Below, piece by piece: positions 32,901 to 45,054 of a stretch of DNA of 64,000 nt. The position numbers and the translations under genes were made by a program. The notes beneath the pieces were generated by a model. It worked only from the letters and a program-made list of their open reading frames with translations. It made no database searches and was not told the DNA's origin. Numbering within the stretch: the first letter of the stretch is position 1; the number at the start of each line of letters is the position of its first letter. The stretch spans positions 124,001 to 188,000 of the forward strand of contig JAPQWV010000126.1 of NCBI GenBank assembly GCA_027422505.1, written 5' to 3'. Origin of the DNA: Craterostigma plantagineum (Eukaryota > Streptophyta > Magnoliopsida > Lamiales > Linderniaceae).

Positions 32901-33520
32901 ACGAATCCATCTAGCGAATTGTTATGAGCGATGAAGATTTGGAGATTCGCCAAGTTGCCTATCTCGGATGGAACCTTCCCCGTAAATCTGTTGTCTCCCA
33001 GGCCGAGACCAATCAGCGTAGTACAGTTGAATAAGCTCTTGGGAATGCTACCATTCAAACGATTATTACCTAAATCCAAGTCCTGTAAGCTCGCCATGGC
33101 TCCAAGTTCTTCAGGGACAAAGCCTGTCAGAGAATTTCCGTAGAGGACCAGCGATGTGAGGTTAGGACACAGTCCCAACTGAGGTGGGATGGAGCCAGTG
33201 AAAGTGTTGTCTGATAAATCGAGAACTTGGAGATGGGAGAGATTTCCGAGGAAGGGTGAGATCCTTCCCTGAAGCTGCTTGCCGACTAGAGAAATGGACA
33301 CAACGTTTCGAGACAAGGGATCGCATGTAATCCCAGTCCAGTTACAGTGATGTTTCCCGTCTGTCCAATCTCTCACGGCGCCTAATGGATCGGCGATGAT
33401 CGAGGCTCTGAAGGCTTTCAATGCGTGGACAGTTTCAGATTCTTGAGCTTCTGTTGCCGAGAGAAGTACATGCATGAGAATGCAGAGTATAAGTGGTGCT
33501 TGCGTGAGTTTGAGGATCAT
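29930..33520 (-). CDS. FLS2: FLS2 flagellin receptor kinase, frame broken by an indel
   Basis: Two coding exons, 30357-33520 and 29930-30270, separated by the kinase intron typical of FLS2. The product has a signal peptide (MILKLTQAPLILCILMHVLL), an N-terminal cap (CNWTGITCD), a long run of 24-residue LRRs with GxIP cores, and a C-terminal CGPKFLQQC cap. A membrane helix (FVVLGLGSFLVFVLLVSAFLY) and a non-RD Ser/Thr kinase with VAVKKL, HCDLKPSNILLD and DFGTAR follow. Near 31317-31322 the frame breaks: the upstream part stops at TAA (31313-31315) just after DLSENNF, and the downstream LRR continues in another frame with GNIPASF. Two bases are missing (or one is extra) at a TC-rich spot. All other domain landmarks look intact. 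This is either a natural loss-of-function allele or a base-calling error. Confidence 0.95.
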
Positions 33521-33659
33521 GATTCTGAATTTTCTTTTCTTTTTTCTTGTTTATGGCTCTTGCAATGGAGCTTTGATTCCTTATAAAGAACTTGGAAACA
33601 AGCAGGACTTGCCATTGCATTACCACTTAGCTTCAGCCGAAATTCAGAAGGTAACTCAA

Positions 33660-34246
33660 GTCAACTTTTGTGCTCGACTCAAAAGTCAGCCTACTATGAC
33701 CAATCTAAACTTCAAAAAGGGTCCCATATGTTGACTTGCATTCGCGAGTTGTCACACACACCGTTTGTTCGTACAACTCCTTTACATGGAGTCAAAAGGC
33801 TATTATTAACCAAACCATAATCTAGAAGTACCAATGTTCAGCCTCACTTAGTCAACTGTGACAAAAGTCAACGAGTCCAGACAGCGAATGTGAAGAGGCT
33901 GCTAGCTCGACGAAGGTCAACTGTGAGAAAGAATTCATGCATACAAAAAAAAGGCTTGAAGATCATTGTCCTTTATAACCTATTACGTAGCTGTTTTCTT
34001 GGCTCTTATATTTGCAAGTTGACGAAAATGATGAGTCTGTCTGGCAAGTGGAGACACGAAGATATGGATCCTGTTATTTCTGATTTTCTTTAATGGCTGG
34101 AAATGGTGCACATTGGGTCAAACTATGAATGATGGTGAGATTGACCTTTGAACATGTTTACTGTACTTAAATATTTGCAGAAGTGGGATGCTGTTTTACT
34201 ACTGCTTGTCCATATCTGACATATACGTATTCTGTAATTACTTTGA
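33660..34246 (-). promoter_or_regulatory. W-box cluster in FLS2 promoter
   Basis: TTGAC/GTCAA cores occur at 33660-33664, 33731-33735, 33851-33855, 33867-33871, 33916-33920, 34019-34023, 34117-34121 and 34141-34145, with two more near 34241 and 34255. This is upstream of the FLS2 ATG at 33520. W-boxes bind WRKY factors and are known in immune-receptor promoters. Confidence 0.62.
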
Positions 34247-34416
34247 CAACTAGTTTGACAAGGTAAACCAAACAATACTTAGAAGATTGTCTAGTTTAGA
34301 ACAGAGTACAAGTTGGGAAAAAGAGAAGGGCTTTACATGTCGTAGAAGCTACATAAATACCGAGCAATAAATATAAGGTAAAAGCCCAGAAAGATCTCAA
34401 TTGGTCGTTACAGGTC

Positions 34417-35085
34417 TCAGTTTCTTGCATCTACAGCTCCCAATTTCTGAACTTGGACCCTCAGAGACTTGAGGTATCGAACAGCTTCATCGAGTACATT
34501 CACAGCATTCATATGGTTTGCGCCGGGGACTATTCCTTTTAAGGCCTTAACCATCTTTCTGATTCTCCGGCGCTTCTTGTCATTACATCGATCTACTACA
34601 CGCTTCCTTAAAGGCGACTTCTTTGCTGAAGGTGTGGTCTGATAATTGGAACACGAATCAGGCGAATCGCACTTGTAGTGACGTTCACCATTTCTTGCAG
34701 TGCTCACCACGTCATCATCCTCGTCGTTACATTCTTGATTTTCGTCGCACTCAGTACTTAAAAGCGCATCAATGTCATCAGAATCTTCTTTGAAGGATGA
34801 AATAACGTTCCCATCATCAGTAGCACCATCGTTCTGACCGATCGTTTCATGGGGGGGAACGCTAATTCCAAAATCTGGACAAACCAAACTGGGGTTTACA
34901 TGGGGATTGAACATGACCTGTCTGCCGTCGTAGGTTTGATCAACGATTATAAATTTCCTAGGACAGATTGCTGAAGGTTGGTCATTGACATTATGATAGG
35001 GCATCAGAGGTTTAATCACAGGTTGCAAAAGATGTCCATTTAAGACAGAGACTATGTGAGCATTTTGCATGTAAGGAGGTCCCAT
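34417..35085 (-). CDS. SAC51-like bHLH transcription factor (main ORF)
   Basis: A 222-codon frame (start MGPPYMQNAH). The C-terminal bHLH-like domain reads KKRRRIRKMVKALKGIVPG, then VNVLDEAVRYLKSLRVQVQKLG. This is the atypical bHLH of the SAC51/SACL group (bHLH142-145), lacking the canonical basic DNA-contact residues. Upstream are the family segment PRKFIIVDQTYDGRQ, an acidic stretch (ECNDEDDD), and a basic SAKKSPLRKRVVDR. SAC51 proteins promote stem elongation and limit xylem differentiation, and are translationally induced by thermospermine. The protein is shorter at the N-terminus than usual for the group: other coding-like sequence precedes 35085 but is out of frame across a run of seven C (35098-35104 region). 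A conserved upstream ORF lies at 35330-35554. Confidence 0.87.
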   Translation of the reverse strand: MGPPYMQNAHIVSVLNGHLLQPVIKPLMPYHNVNDQPSAICPRKFIIVDQTYDGRQVMFNPHVNPSLVCPDFGISVPPHETIGQNDGATDDGNVISSFKEDSDDIDALLSTECDENQECNDEDDDVVSTARNGERHYKCDSPDSCSNYQTTPSAKKSPLRKRVVDRCNDKKRRRIRKMVKALKGIVPGANHMNAVNVLDEAVRYLKSLRVQVQKLGAVDARN

Positions 35086-35329
35086 CCCAACAGAAAGGGG
35101 GGGACATAGCAGTTCCAGGAAAAACTGGCCGTTCAGAATTCATTGGAGCTTGGTTACAGAAGTGGTTTAGCAACAATCTGCGTTTGGGTTTTCAGAGAAA
35201 AGGCTTTTCGGTTTCGGTTTATAGCACATTAGGTTGTATCCATATGGGACATAGGTAGGAAGATGTCTGTTTTGATCGATGCCTAAAGATTACCTGAAAA
35301 AAGAAGAGTGTGACTGCCAAACAAGACTA

Positions 35330-35554
35330 CTACGTGACAGGCTTAAGCAACTGACGGAAATACTCAGCCTGCAACGTAAAGGAAATTCGTTACGATTTGA
35401 GTTATGAAGATCACATACACGAAGAATCAAGAGAAAATGTATTAACCTGGCGAACTTGCATCAATTGATGAAAGGCAATGCTACCAACGCTCATAATATA
35501 GTATTCCTCTTCTTTTGCTTCTGTATACTTCCTTTTTGTGGCTACAATGCTCAT
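35330..35554 (-). CDS. Conserved-peptide upstream ORF of SAC51-like gene
   Basis: A spliced upstream ORF of 48 codons: exon part 35447-35554 and exon part 35330-35368 (stop TAG at 35330-35332), with donor CAG/GTTAAT and acceptor TTGCAG. The last 12 codons read AEYFRQLLKPVT, which I recognise as the conserved end of the uORF peptide in SAC51-family leaders. In Arabidopsis this peptide represses main-ORF translation and the block is relieved by thermospermine. The upstream half (from the ATG at 35554) matches the family less well; a longer start in the same exon (ATG at 35743) is also open. The intron falls immediately before the conserved segment. Confidence 0.82.
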
Positions 35555-35747
35555 TCTCAATCCTATCCTCCCCACCAAAAGTAACAAAGAACACAGAGTA
35601 ACAGAAATGTGATAGCTTATCAATGTCTGATCTGCAAGTGTGTACAATCTTGTTAAACTTGGAAACTGAGTGAGATTAAGCTCAAGTGTGGAACCAAAAC
35701 TTACCAACTGAAGTAAATTATAGATAGACGAGAAAGAACACAACCAG

Positions 35748-36360
35748 GCGAAACGATTTCTCGAAGAAAATAGGTTATCCCCAAGGCATGTTGTTCAATT
35801 CTAGAGCTCCCTGATTATTAAAAACCGAACCCTTTGTCCTGCAATATCATGGAAAGAAAACAAGTATATACGATATAGATCAAAACAGAAGATGAGAAAC
35901 TCTGTAAAATGTGGGAAAAAAACTCAAATCTTTTCTCAAGAATTTGACATACCACAACAGTTAAATTCAATTCACAGATAATAAAAAAGAAAAAAAAAAA
36001 GCTAGACCAGCCAAAAGCATAGATTCAGACGATTCGCATTTCAGAGAGAGCATGACTCTAGGATATCGGAAAAGATCAATATCTACTTTAAACCCACGAA
36101 GATATGATCACATAAACAAAGACCCGCCTAACATTTCATAAAAGATTCGCCAGATAAACACGAGAAACCGAACGATCCAGCCAACATTTAGAGGTAAAAA
36201 ATGAACCGCAAAAGATCTGATTATTACCCACGCAACAGACAGGGAAATACCTCTTCAGAGAAACAACAAATCTTCAAGATCGATCTACACATAGTAGTGA
36301 TGGAGATAGAGCTAGATTAGATGCGAGTGAGAGTCGTAATTTATTTGTGGGGAAACTGAG
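35748..36360 (-). other. 5' leader exons and promoter of SAC51-like gene
   Basis: On the minus strand a leader exon around 36251-36360 ends GAAGAG/GTATTT, and a second leader exon begins after an ATTGCAG near 35851. It contains another tiny uORF (ATG CCT TGG GGA TAA). Several uORFs in the leader are usual for SAC51 genes. Exon limits are approximate. Confidence 0.5.
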
Positions 36361-37900
36361 GGGGGTTAGTGTTCACGGAGATTTTAGAGCGTAGAATTAG
36401 AAGCTAATCTTAACCGTTGGATTTACGCTCTCCGTGCAGCACGGATGGCTCTGTAGCCGTCCGATGGAAGAGCACGCGTGAAAGTGAAAATAAAAGGCGA
36501 TTAGATCTCCTCGGTCGAGGTTTGACAAATCTTGCTTATGAGAACACATCCTTTTGAGTTTTGACATTTATTTTTCTTAATTAAAATTCATTTAACAAAG
36601 ATATTAATTGAGTAAATACTCAGAGAATAAGTAATATGTCAACACATTTTCCTTCAACGCCGACCAATGACATCCATTTGTCGAAACGTTACCAAACAGT
36701 TTACGTCACTATGAACGAATGAATGAAGTGCGTGAGATAACATGCATGCGCCAAGAATTTTCTTTTTCTTTTTATCAGAAAATTATTTTATTGCACATGC
36801 AATTTGATGGATGGAATGGAACTCACGCATGCCATACATGATAAATTTTAAAAACCCATCTTTTACTTCTTGGAGTAATAAAGATAAACTATATATAAAA
36901 GGAACCACGCTTTTGACAAGAAGTTTCAAATGATTTCTTCATGAGGGTATTAGATTTCTACGAAAGTTATTTTTTTATTCTGAGATAGAAACAGATGCAG
37001 GGACAAGTCCACGTCAAGAAAACAAAAATTCCAGGGACAACTAATATGGGGACCATAGAATTAATTTCTGTAACTAACACAAACTATTAAATAAATAAAG
37101 GCCGTCATTTGATTTTCATGCGGCATGCCAGCCATACCCTTCAAGCACGCTTCTGTGCTTAGCGCCAAATAAGAATTTATTATACTATACTACTTGATTT
37201 AGGTCACGTGGGCCTTTAATTGGGCTGACTGGACTCAGTTATAAAATGTCCTTGAAGGTCCACTATCCTATTATTGGGCCTTTAGTGGGCTGTTCCAAAC
37301 TCTTTGTTACCTTTTTTCCATTAAACAAGACAAATAATATTAATAATAATAATGACCGGAAAAAAAAAATTCACTTAGATAATTTCGCCTCAAATTCGCC
37401 CATTAAATGTCAATATGATACGACTTCACAATTCGTTCATGAATTTCCTCATCTTTTTTTCACCTGGCTAATAAGTAATTATTACCACTAGTACTGTCTT
37501 GCACACCCAATGTGTGTGCTTAAAATATTATTATATTGAATTTATTTTAAATTTTGAATCATAATTTCTAGTGTTTAAGATAAAATATAATTTTAAATAT
37601 ATAGAAAAAGAAACTTAGTTATAAAGGCATAAGTACAGTAAATAAAAAAAAAATTGAGTGATATGAAAATTACTTAATTAATTAAATTATGAATTAGGAA
37701 CTAAATTGTGTTACACTCCAAATTGTGGCAGTTTATATCCGCCCCAACCCAATTATATAACAGTATAGATACGAATGTTCTTAACGAAAGAAAACCTCAT
37801 AATAACGTACTACTTACTCGTCAGGGTTACATGTGATTTGTGAAAGAATGCCCTTTTTCTCTAGCCTGTCATGCCATGCATGTACACACTGTAGTCATTG

Positions 37901-37947
<47 letters not shown>

Positions 37948-39064
37948 CTCCATCCATGCATAGCAAAGCAAAGCTATATACTTATCACTAATACTAATAA
38001 TAATAATTTCATCTGATGATTAACTTAATTAGATATCATAGCTAGCGGGGTAATAGTAGTAGTAGTAGTAGTTAGTACTGTACCATAGAAACACTGTTGG
38101 TCCTTTTTCCAAGTTCAAGACATGGGATTGACTCCTCGTAATATCCCAGACAACTACTCTCTCATCGTCAGATCCCAATAAATAATAATGCTTGGAGAGA
38201 ATTCATATATATATCGTCGTCACCATGTGAATCATTCATAGATCATCTGTGATATATCTATTGTGTGATCAATGATCATCAGCTTTGTATAAATGTACGA
38301 GCTGAGGAGACAACAAACGACAGTGACATAAAACACGAGTCAGGGCAGTACATTAGTAGTAGTAGTAGTACCCTCCATTTTGCAGATTATTATTATCGTA
38401 CGCCACGAAGAGAGTTTTCAGACCAGATATTATAAAGTAATTTACCTCTATTTTCAGGGTTGATTCGCAATTGGCTTCAAGTTTAGAGGCAAATGTGAGA
38501 TTTATTCATAATGAATTTGAATGATGTGGCTAGCAAATAGGCAACGAGTAAATGAAGATACCCACGCACTTTATAGTTCGGAGCATTCAATTATATGCCT
38601 AAACTCAAAAGGAACTAGGTGTGGGTGGGGTTGAGTCGTCGTGGTTATTAATAGAAGCAGTGGCACCATATCATTTGAGTTCGGGGCCAAATGGAAAATT
38701 AGATTATTTAAATACTTTTTAGCGAATAAGAATCCTCCACGTCATCTCCCTGATACTTTTAGAATTGAAAGCCTATAGTCGATGATGAGACTGAATTGAA
38801 TAGCCATGACATATTATGATAGTACTCGGTAATTATTAGGACACGTACTTTTTCTAACGTAGTGAGTGTAGTCATTGTGGCTCTTACAACATAAAAGCTG
38901 CAGTCAACTGCATAACAAAGTAATCCAATTTATTTGTAATTATTCGTACGTAGCGTGATAATAATTGCATCATTCCGATTTTACAATGAAATTTTCTATG
39001 TTTTTCTGTACCTTGTGAAATATGTATAATTGTTGAATAAAAACTGAATAATAAAATTGGGGGC
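36361..39064. other. Gene-poor AT-rich region with microsatellites
   Basis: No coding signal. It holds an (AAT)n tract at about 37905-37948, (AGT)n tracts near 38051-38072 and 38353-38370, and several short homopolymer runs. Confidence 0.5.
37905..37948 (+). repeat. (AAT)n microsatellite
   Basis: About 14 AAT units. Confidence 0.95.
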
Positions 39065-39073
39065 TTGTCTGCA

Positions 39074-39611
39074 TGGTTTTAAAAACCGGACCGGACCGGC
39101 CGGTCCCGACCGAAAATCGGTGAACCGGTCGGAATTCCTGTCCAAGTCCAGTCCGGTTCAAGCTTAATTTTAAAAAAAATAAAAATAAAAACTTAATATA
39201 GTAAATAACAAAAAAAATAGATAAATATCGTATAAGTTGGTGTGGTCTAACTGTTTTGGTGTTTGTCTCTTTTCCTGAAGGTTATGGGTTCAAATCTACA
39301 TGTGAACATTATTGAATTAATTTTTTTGCACTTTATTTTACAATCAGTTTCTGATTTTCCAATATATTTTATGTTTGTTAAATTTTTTACCTCCTAGTTT
39401 ATCAATTTAATTTATGAAATTTCATTTTATAATTAGTTTTTAATAGTCCAATATTTTATTTGATCGATTTATTCATAAATATAATTTTTTCCTATATTTT
39501 GAGGCACCGGTTTTTGTGCGTTTGATTCCGATTTTATACCGGTTAAACCACTAAACCTTAAACCACTAAAATTTTCGGTCCGATTCGAAAACCCGGTTTT
39601 AAAACCTTGCA
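39074..39611. mobile_element. hAT-like element with CCGG-rich end
   Basis: A non-coding element of about 538 bp. The left end is TGGTTTTAAAAACCGGACC; the right end reverse-complements to TGCAAGGTTTTAAAACCGG. It is flanked by a perfect TTGTCTGCA duplication (39065-39073 and 39612-39620; 8 or 9 bp depending on boundary). The ends are dense in CCGG, ACCGG and CCGACC words. Its middle is AT-rich and codes for nothing recognisable. Confidence 0.75.
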
Positions 39612-39620
39612 TTGTCTGCA

Positions 39621-40812
39621 AAAACTGTGTCCCCCTTTGCCCGACAGCGACACGAGAGATCATAGACCCAAGTTAATTATTTGGACAGTGAAAAACGATT
39701 TAATGTCCAATGGTAGGAGATTTATTTGTTATTTCTTACTAAAAAGTGATTATGAATAAGAATATGAGAGTATAGAAACGAAGAAAACATTGGTTCATTA
39801 TTATTATTGTTATCGTCATTATATGCTAATAAATAAAATTGGAAAACACGCTTTATCAAGTTGACCCTGCTGAGAGTTATATTGTATACCATACCAACAG
39901 CCAACAGGCGTCTCATTATATCAAACCATAATTTAATTGTTAGATTATCACTTCAATTTTTTTTTGAAATAAATTATAATTATTGTATTAATTCATAGGT
40001 AGGGCTAGGGACTTTTAGAAGGCGAGCCCTATACATTGACGATATCCATACACGTATAGTAAATTATATGTGGATAGGGCCGGCAGATAGATATTGATTA
40101 AATTCACATTATGGTATTTATTTTGTCAAATATTGCGGCATTTTGAGCTAACTTATTGCTCTCATTAACTAATATTTGTTGTTATTTGCCATATACGTGT
40201 GATTTAGAGTTTCATAGACACGCTTCAAATAAGAAAATTAATATAGCATGAAGTCTATTTAACTATCCATCTAGTGGCCAATAACATATAGACAATAGAT
40301 ACTCAAAGTTCAAAATTTAAACACAATCTGTCTAGTCCATCGCTGTCTTTACAGAATTATTGCATCATACAAGAAACTGCCCTATATTAAACCAAAAAAA
40401 GTCTACGGGCCTTTTGGCTTTCAATTTTGGTTAAGTTCACTAGGATTGGAAGAGGAAATAAAAGTTAGAAAAAATAACTTATTTTTATTTGGTTTCGCAC
40501 TTGCTGACTAATCTAATCATATTTCTGCACCAATAATTGGGTACTACGAGTATTAGATATATATATTTAAATATATAATTATATATTCTTAAATGGGACT
40601 TGGCCCATACTTCTTATTATCATCATCAACTATTTACTGCGATGGTCTCCGATCTATCTTCCATGCAATAACATAAGGCCATTACATTATATATATTCCA
40701 TTCTTCCTATTTAAACATATCACCTCCTCACAAGATTTCTCACATAAAACTGTTTCATAAAGCATCGCATACACACATACTTTCCTCTTCCAAGAACCTA
40801 AAATTAAGAAAG
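39621..40812 (+). other. Intergenic and GA2ox promoter
   Basis: AT-rich. A TATA-like TATTTAAA at 40708-40715 lies about 100 bp upstream of the GA2ox ATG. Confidence 0.5.
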
Positions 40813-41921
<1,109 letters not shown>

Positions 41922-44900
41922 CGTCATCGTGACGTCGTTGCTCGCTAGAAGAGGTCAGCTTTTAGGGGGTTTGACTAACGAGACTTGCCTTAGGTGGAAA
42001 GGAATAGGTTTCTTTAATGCGTTCACTTCTTTTTTTTTTTTTTTTTTTATATGTTTGCGTTTATTAATAATTATTATAAAAAAAAAAAAAAAAAGATTTT
42101 CCATACTCGTCACTTTGGGTTGCTACCTAACAATTTAATGGTGGAAGTCCATATCAATCACGCAATGTAATATTATATTGGACGAACGACGAATTAATAG
42201 TTTTATTCTCAAATGTTACTCGGTACAAAACTGTTTATATCATTTACTCTATAAATAATTCTTACATAGAGTGAAACTTATGACGTGGAACACCTCATGC
42301 CCTCACTATCGATGGTCGAGTATGATAAATAAATGATCGGTATTGAAAAATTAGATGACTTGTAATAGCGTAGTTCGAAAGATAAAGAAATATTCATTAC
42401 TATACTACTATATATAAGTTATTTTCTATCGCAATCTTTACTTTCTTTTGATAATTATTTCTTGTACGCATAGCTATGGATGAGAGGGACAGAGTTGTGG
42501 TCTCAATGCGCTGTCGTTCTCATACAACATATGAAGTGTCTCCCAAGATTCACGGTTCTCATAAATCGAACTCCACTATGTGTAACGTCTTTAGAATCTA
42601 TTTATTACCCAATATGCTATAAATATATAAATATTGCAACTTTAATAACAATAATGGAGAAATATGGGCATTTGAGGTCCATGGGACCGTATCTAATAAA
42701 TTGCATCGAGGTCGCCAATATAGGATATATTTAATTCATAAATAACAATATCATATATATATCTTTCCTTTGTGTCACATTATATGTCACATGTTGCTCA
42801 AATCATTGTTGATTATAGATGCATGAACGGATCTCCTTCATAGCCACAAATTATTGACGTCGATTTCCTCACTCAATTATAAGTCTAGCCCTAAGCTCTT
42901 TATTATAATGTATTTGCAATGAGAAACGTCGAGCCCTATCCTATCGCTATATCATCAACTTTTCGAGTATTTTACTAAGGACGCGTTCGGTACACTAGAT
43001 AAGCCAAGATAAAAGAGAAATAGTCCAATCTAATTTGTTCACTTCTCAAAATCATTTATCTTGGAATACCGCAACAGATAAAAGGCCCGTTTTAATAAAC
43101 CTAAGAACCCAAGATAAGTTAACTCATGGGCTAAGCCAATTATAATTCATCTAACCCAAGATAATATAATGGAATGACTAAAACACCCCTCGCATATTTA
43201 TCTTGTGTTATCTTCCACCTCAATATATGGAGGTTATATGGTTCATCTAAGCTTAGGGTTGCAGTCTGTGATAAATTTGTGGACAACTGATTTTAGGAGT
43301 GTCTCAGTTCATATTTATACAAGGATATCTAAATTACATTGTCCTTTGAACGTTTTAGAGCTTTCTATTCATATCCTACATTATCTATTGTTGGATTGAT
43401 CAGGTTGGACCTCAATGAATTGATATATTTGCTTGCACAAAACTATCACAGGTTTGCTCGAAGAAAACCAAAAATTGTACGATGAAGTTCAAGTTTAGAA
43501 AGATTGGTGATGCCTCATCTGTGTCGGAGAAAGGCAGAAATTAACGAGTGATTTCCAGTGGGTAATTGAAGAATGGTGAAGTGAAAGCATCGATTTTAAA
43601 TTACCAGGGTCATTTTAGTAATTTGAATATTTTCAATGAGGTTTATATATGTGTATTGAAAAAGTGAACTAGATAAGTTTACAAACTAATCTCGGAATGT
43701 AAACACGAATTTTGTGTCCATTATGATTAATTTCTCTGAGTCTTATCATAGTTTTTCTTTATCTGCCCTTTTCTTACATGTCAAACTAAACACAGCCAAG
43801 GCATCGAATTATTCAAATAGCACTTTCGAAGCTTTTACAATGACTAGACTTGAGAAATGACTCTCATTCTTATAATAATATTTTTCACTGAATCATTCAT
43901 TCTTTTCGCTGAGGATAGCTCGTCGTGACTTTTATGATGTGTGAAATAACACGATAAACGCATAAAACTAGAATATAAATACACGTATCTCATAACGTTG
44001 AGAGTGGTTAAGTATATAAATATATATTCTATTATATTAAGCGAGTGGTGAGTATAAATAGTGCTTTTGTCGGTCAATTTCGTAAAACAATTAATAACTA
44101 GATCCAGTATCTTTTAATTACTATTAAAGCTAGAATATAAATACATGTTCAAGGTAAATCTCATAAAGTTGAGAGTGGTTGAGTATATATATTAGTAGTG
44201 CAACTATTTTTGAAAAAAATGTAGATTATCATAAGTGGAGTAAAAAAAATATTTATAGGGTGCGTTTGGTCCGCATAATTCGATGAAGAAACGAAAAGAA
44301 AAGTGTGGTCATACGTATTAAATCATTGTACATTATGCTTCACGTGTCGTATCATTCCACTTTTCCTTTTCTTTTCCACCATTCCACTTTTCTTTTCTCG
44401 TCGAATTCGGTAAACCAAACGGAGCGTTAAAGATTGCCAAGAAAAAGTAGAATAATGCACTATATCCACGTGTCGGTGGAAGTATCTTTACCGGCCCGCC
44501 CAATTATATTGACCTATTATTAGGTAGGGCTTTTACCATCTTTCCCATTTTATTTTTTGCTCTCAACAGTCAAGCCCAACATATTGATTTTCAAGTATGT
44601 TCTCAGTTACTAGAATTTAGGAGAAATTAATTTTACATTGAAATCTGAAGGTTCAAAACAAGTTGACTGTAATCAATCTACATTAATTTTCGCCTTAGAT
44701 AGGCTATTTCATCACATCTTTCTTTTTCTATTTATTGCGCTGAATGCGTGTGGTGAATCTTCAGATTTTTTAAAGGAGAATGATGTTATTATATGGAAAT
44801 GAGACTGAGTATACAGTAGGAGAAAATATTATTATATGTAATATTTTAAATAGCAAAATAATGTGAGCGATTAAAGACTACTGCGGCGTCGTTTTATCAC

Positions 44901-45054
44901 CTTTGCCTGTAATCCCAAAACACAAAGCTAGCTAAGCTAACACAGAAAAAAGCTCATCTCATCTCTCGCCCATCTCCAGCTATTGTAGACCACAGCTCAC
45001 CTCAGATCCACAGTTCAACATCAACTGATTTAATCCCAGCCGTTCGTTTCAAGG
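41922..45054. other. Intergenic region with MITEs and a T/A-run hairpin
   Basis: The 3' side of GA2ox carries a T-run (about 42029-42048) and an A-run (about 42078-42094) that could pair. AT-rich non-coding DNA follows, including one clear MITE at 44258-44426. The block 42978-43800 begins GGACGCGTTCGGTACA and ends near CTAAACACAGCC, which recalls another element, but its ends match poorly. The AUF1-type promoter and leader occupy the right end. Confidence 0.45.
44258..44426. mobile_element. Fold-back MITE, GGGTGCGTTTGG ends
   Basis: The left end GGGTGCGTTTGGTCCG and right end TAAACCAAACGGAGCG are inverted repeats. Homology continues inward (AATTCGATGAAGAAACGAAAAG against CTTTTCTTTTCTCGTCGAATT), giving a near full-length fold-back of about 169 bp. 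The target duplication is not certain. Confidence 0.65.

Noticed and set aside
37905..38372. CRISPR-like or satellite arrays
   Set aside because: These are simple trinucleotide microsatellites without unique spacers.
42978..43800. A second MITE starting GGACGCGTTCGGTACA
   Set aside because: The proposed right end (CTAAACACAGCC) pairs poorly with the left end and no target duplication is clear.
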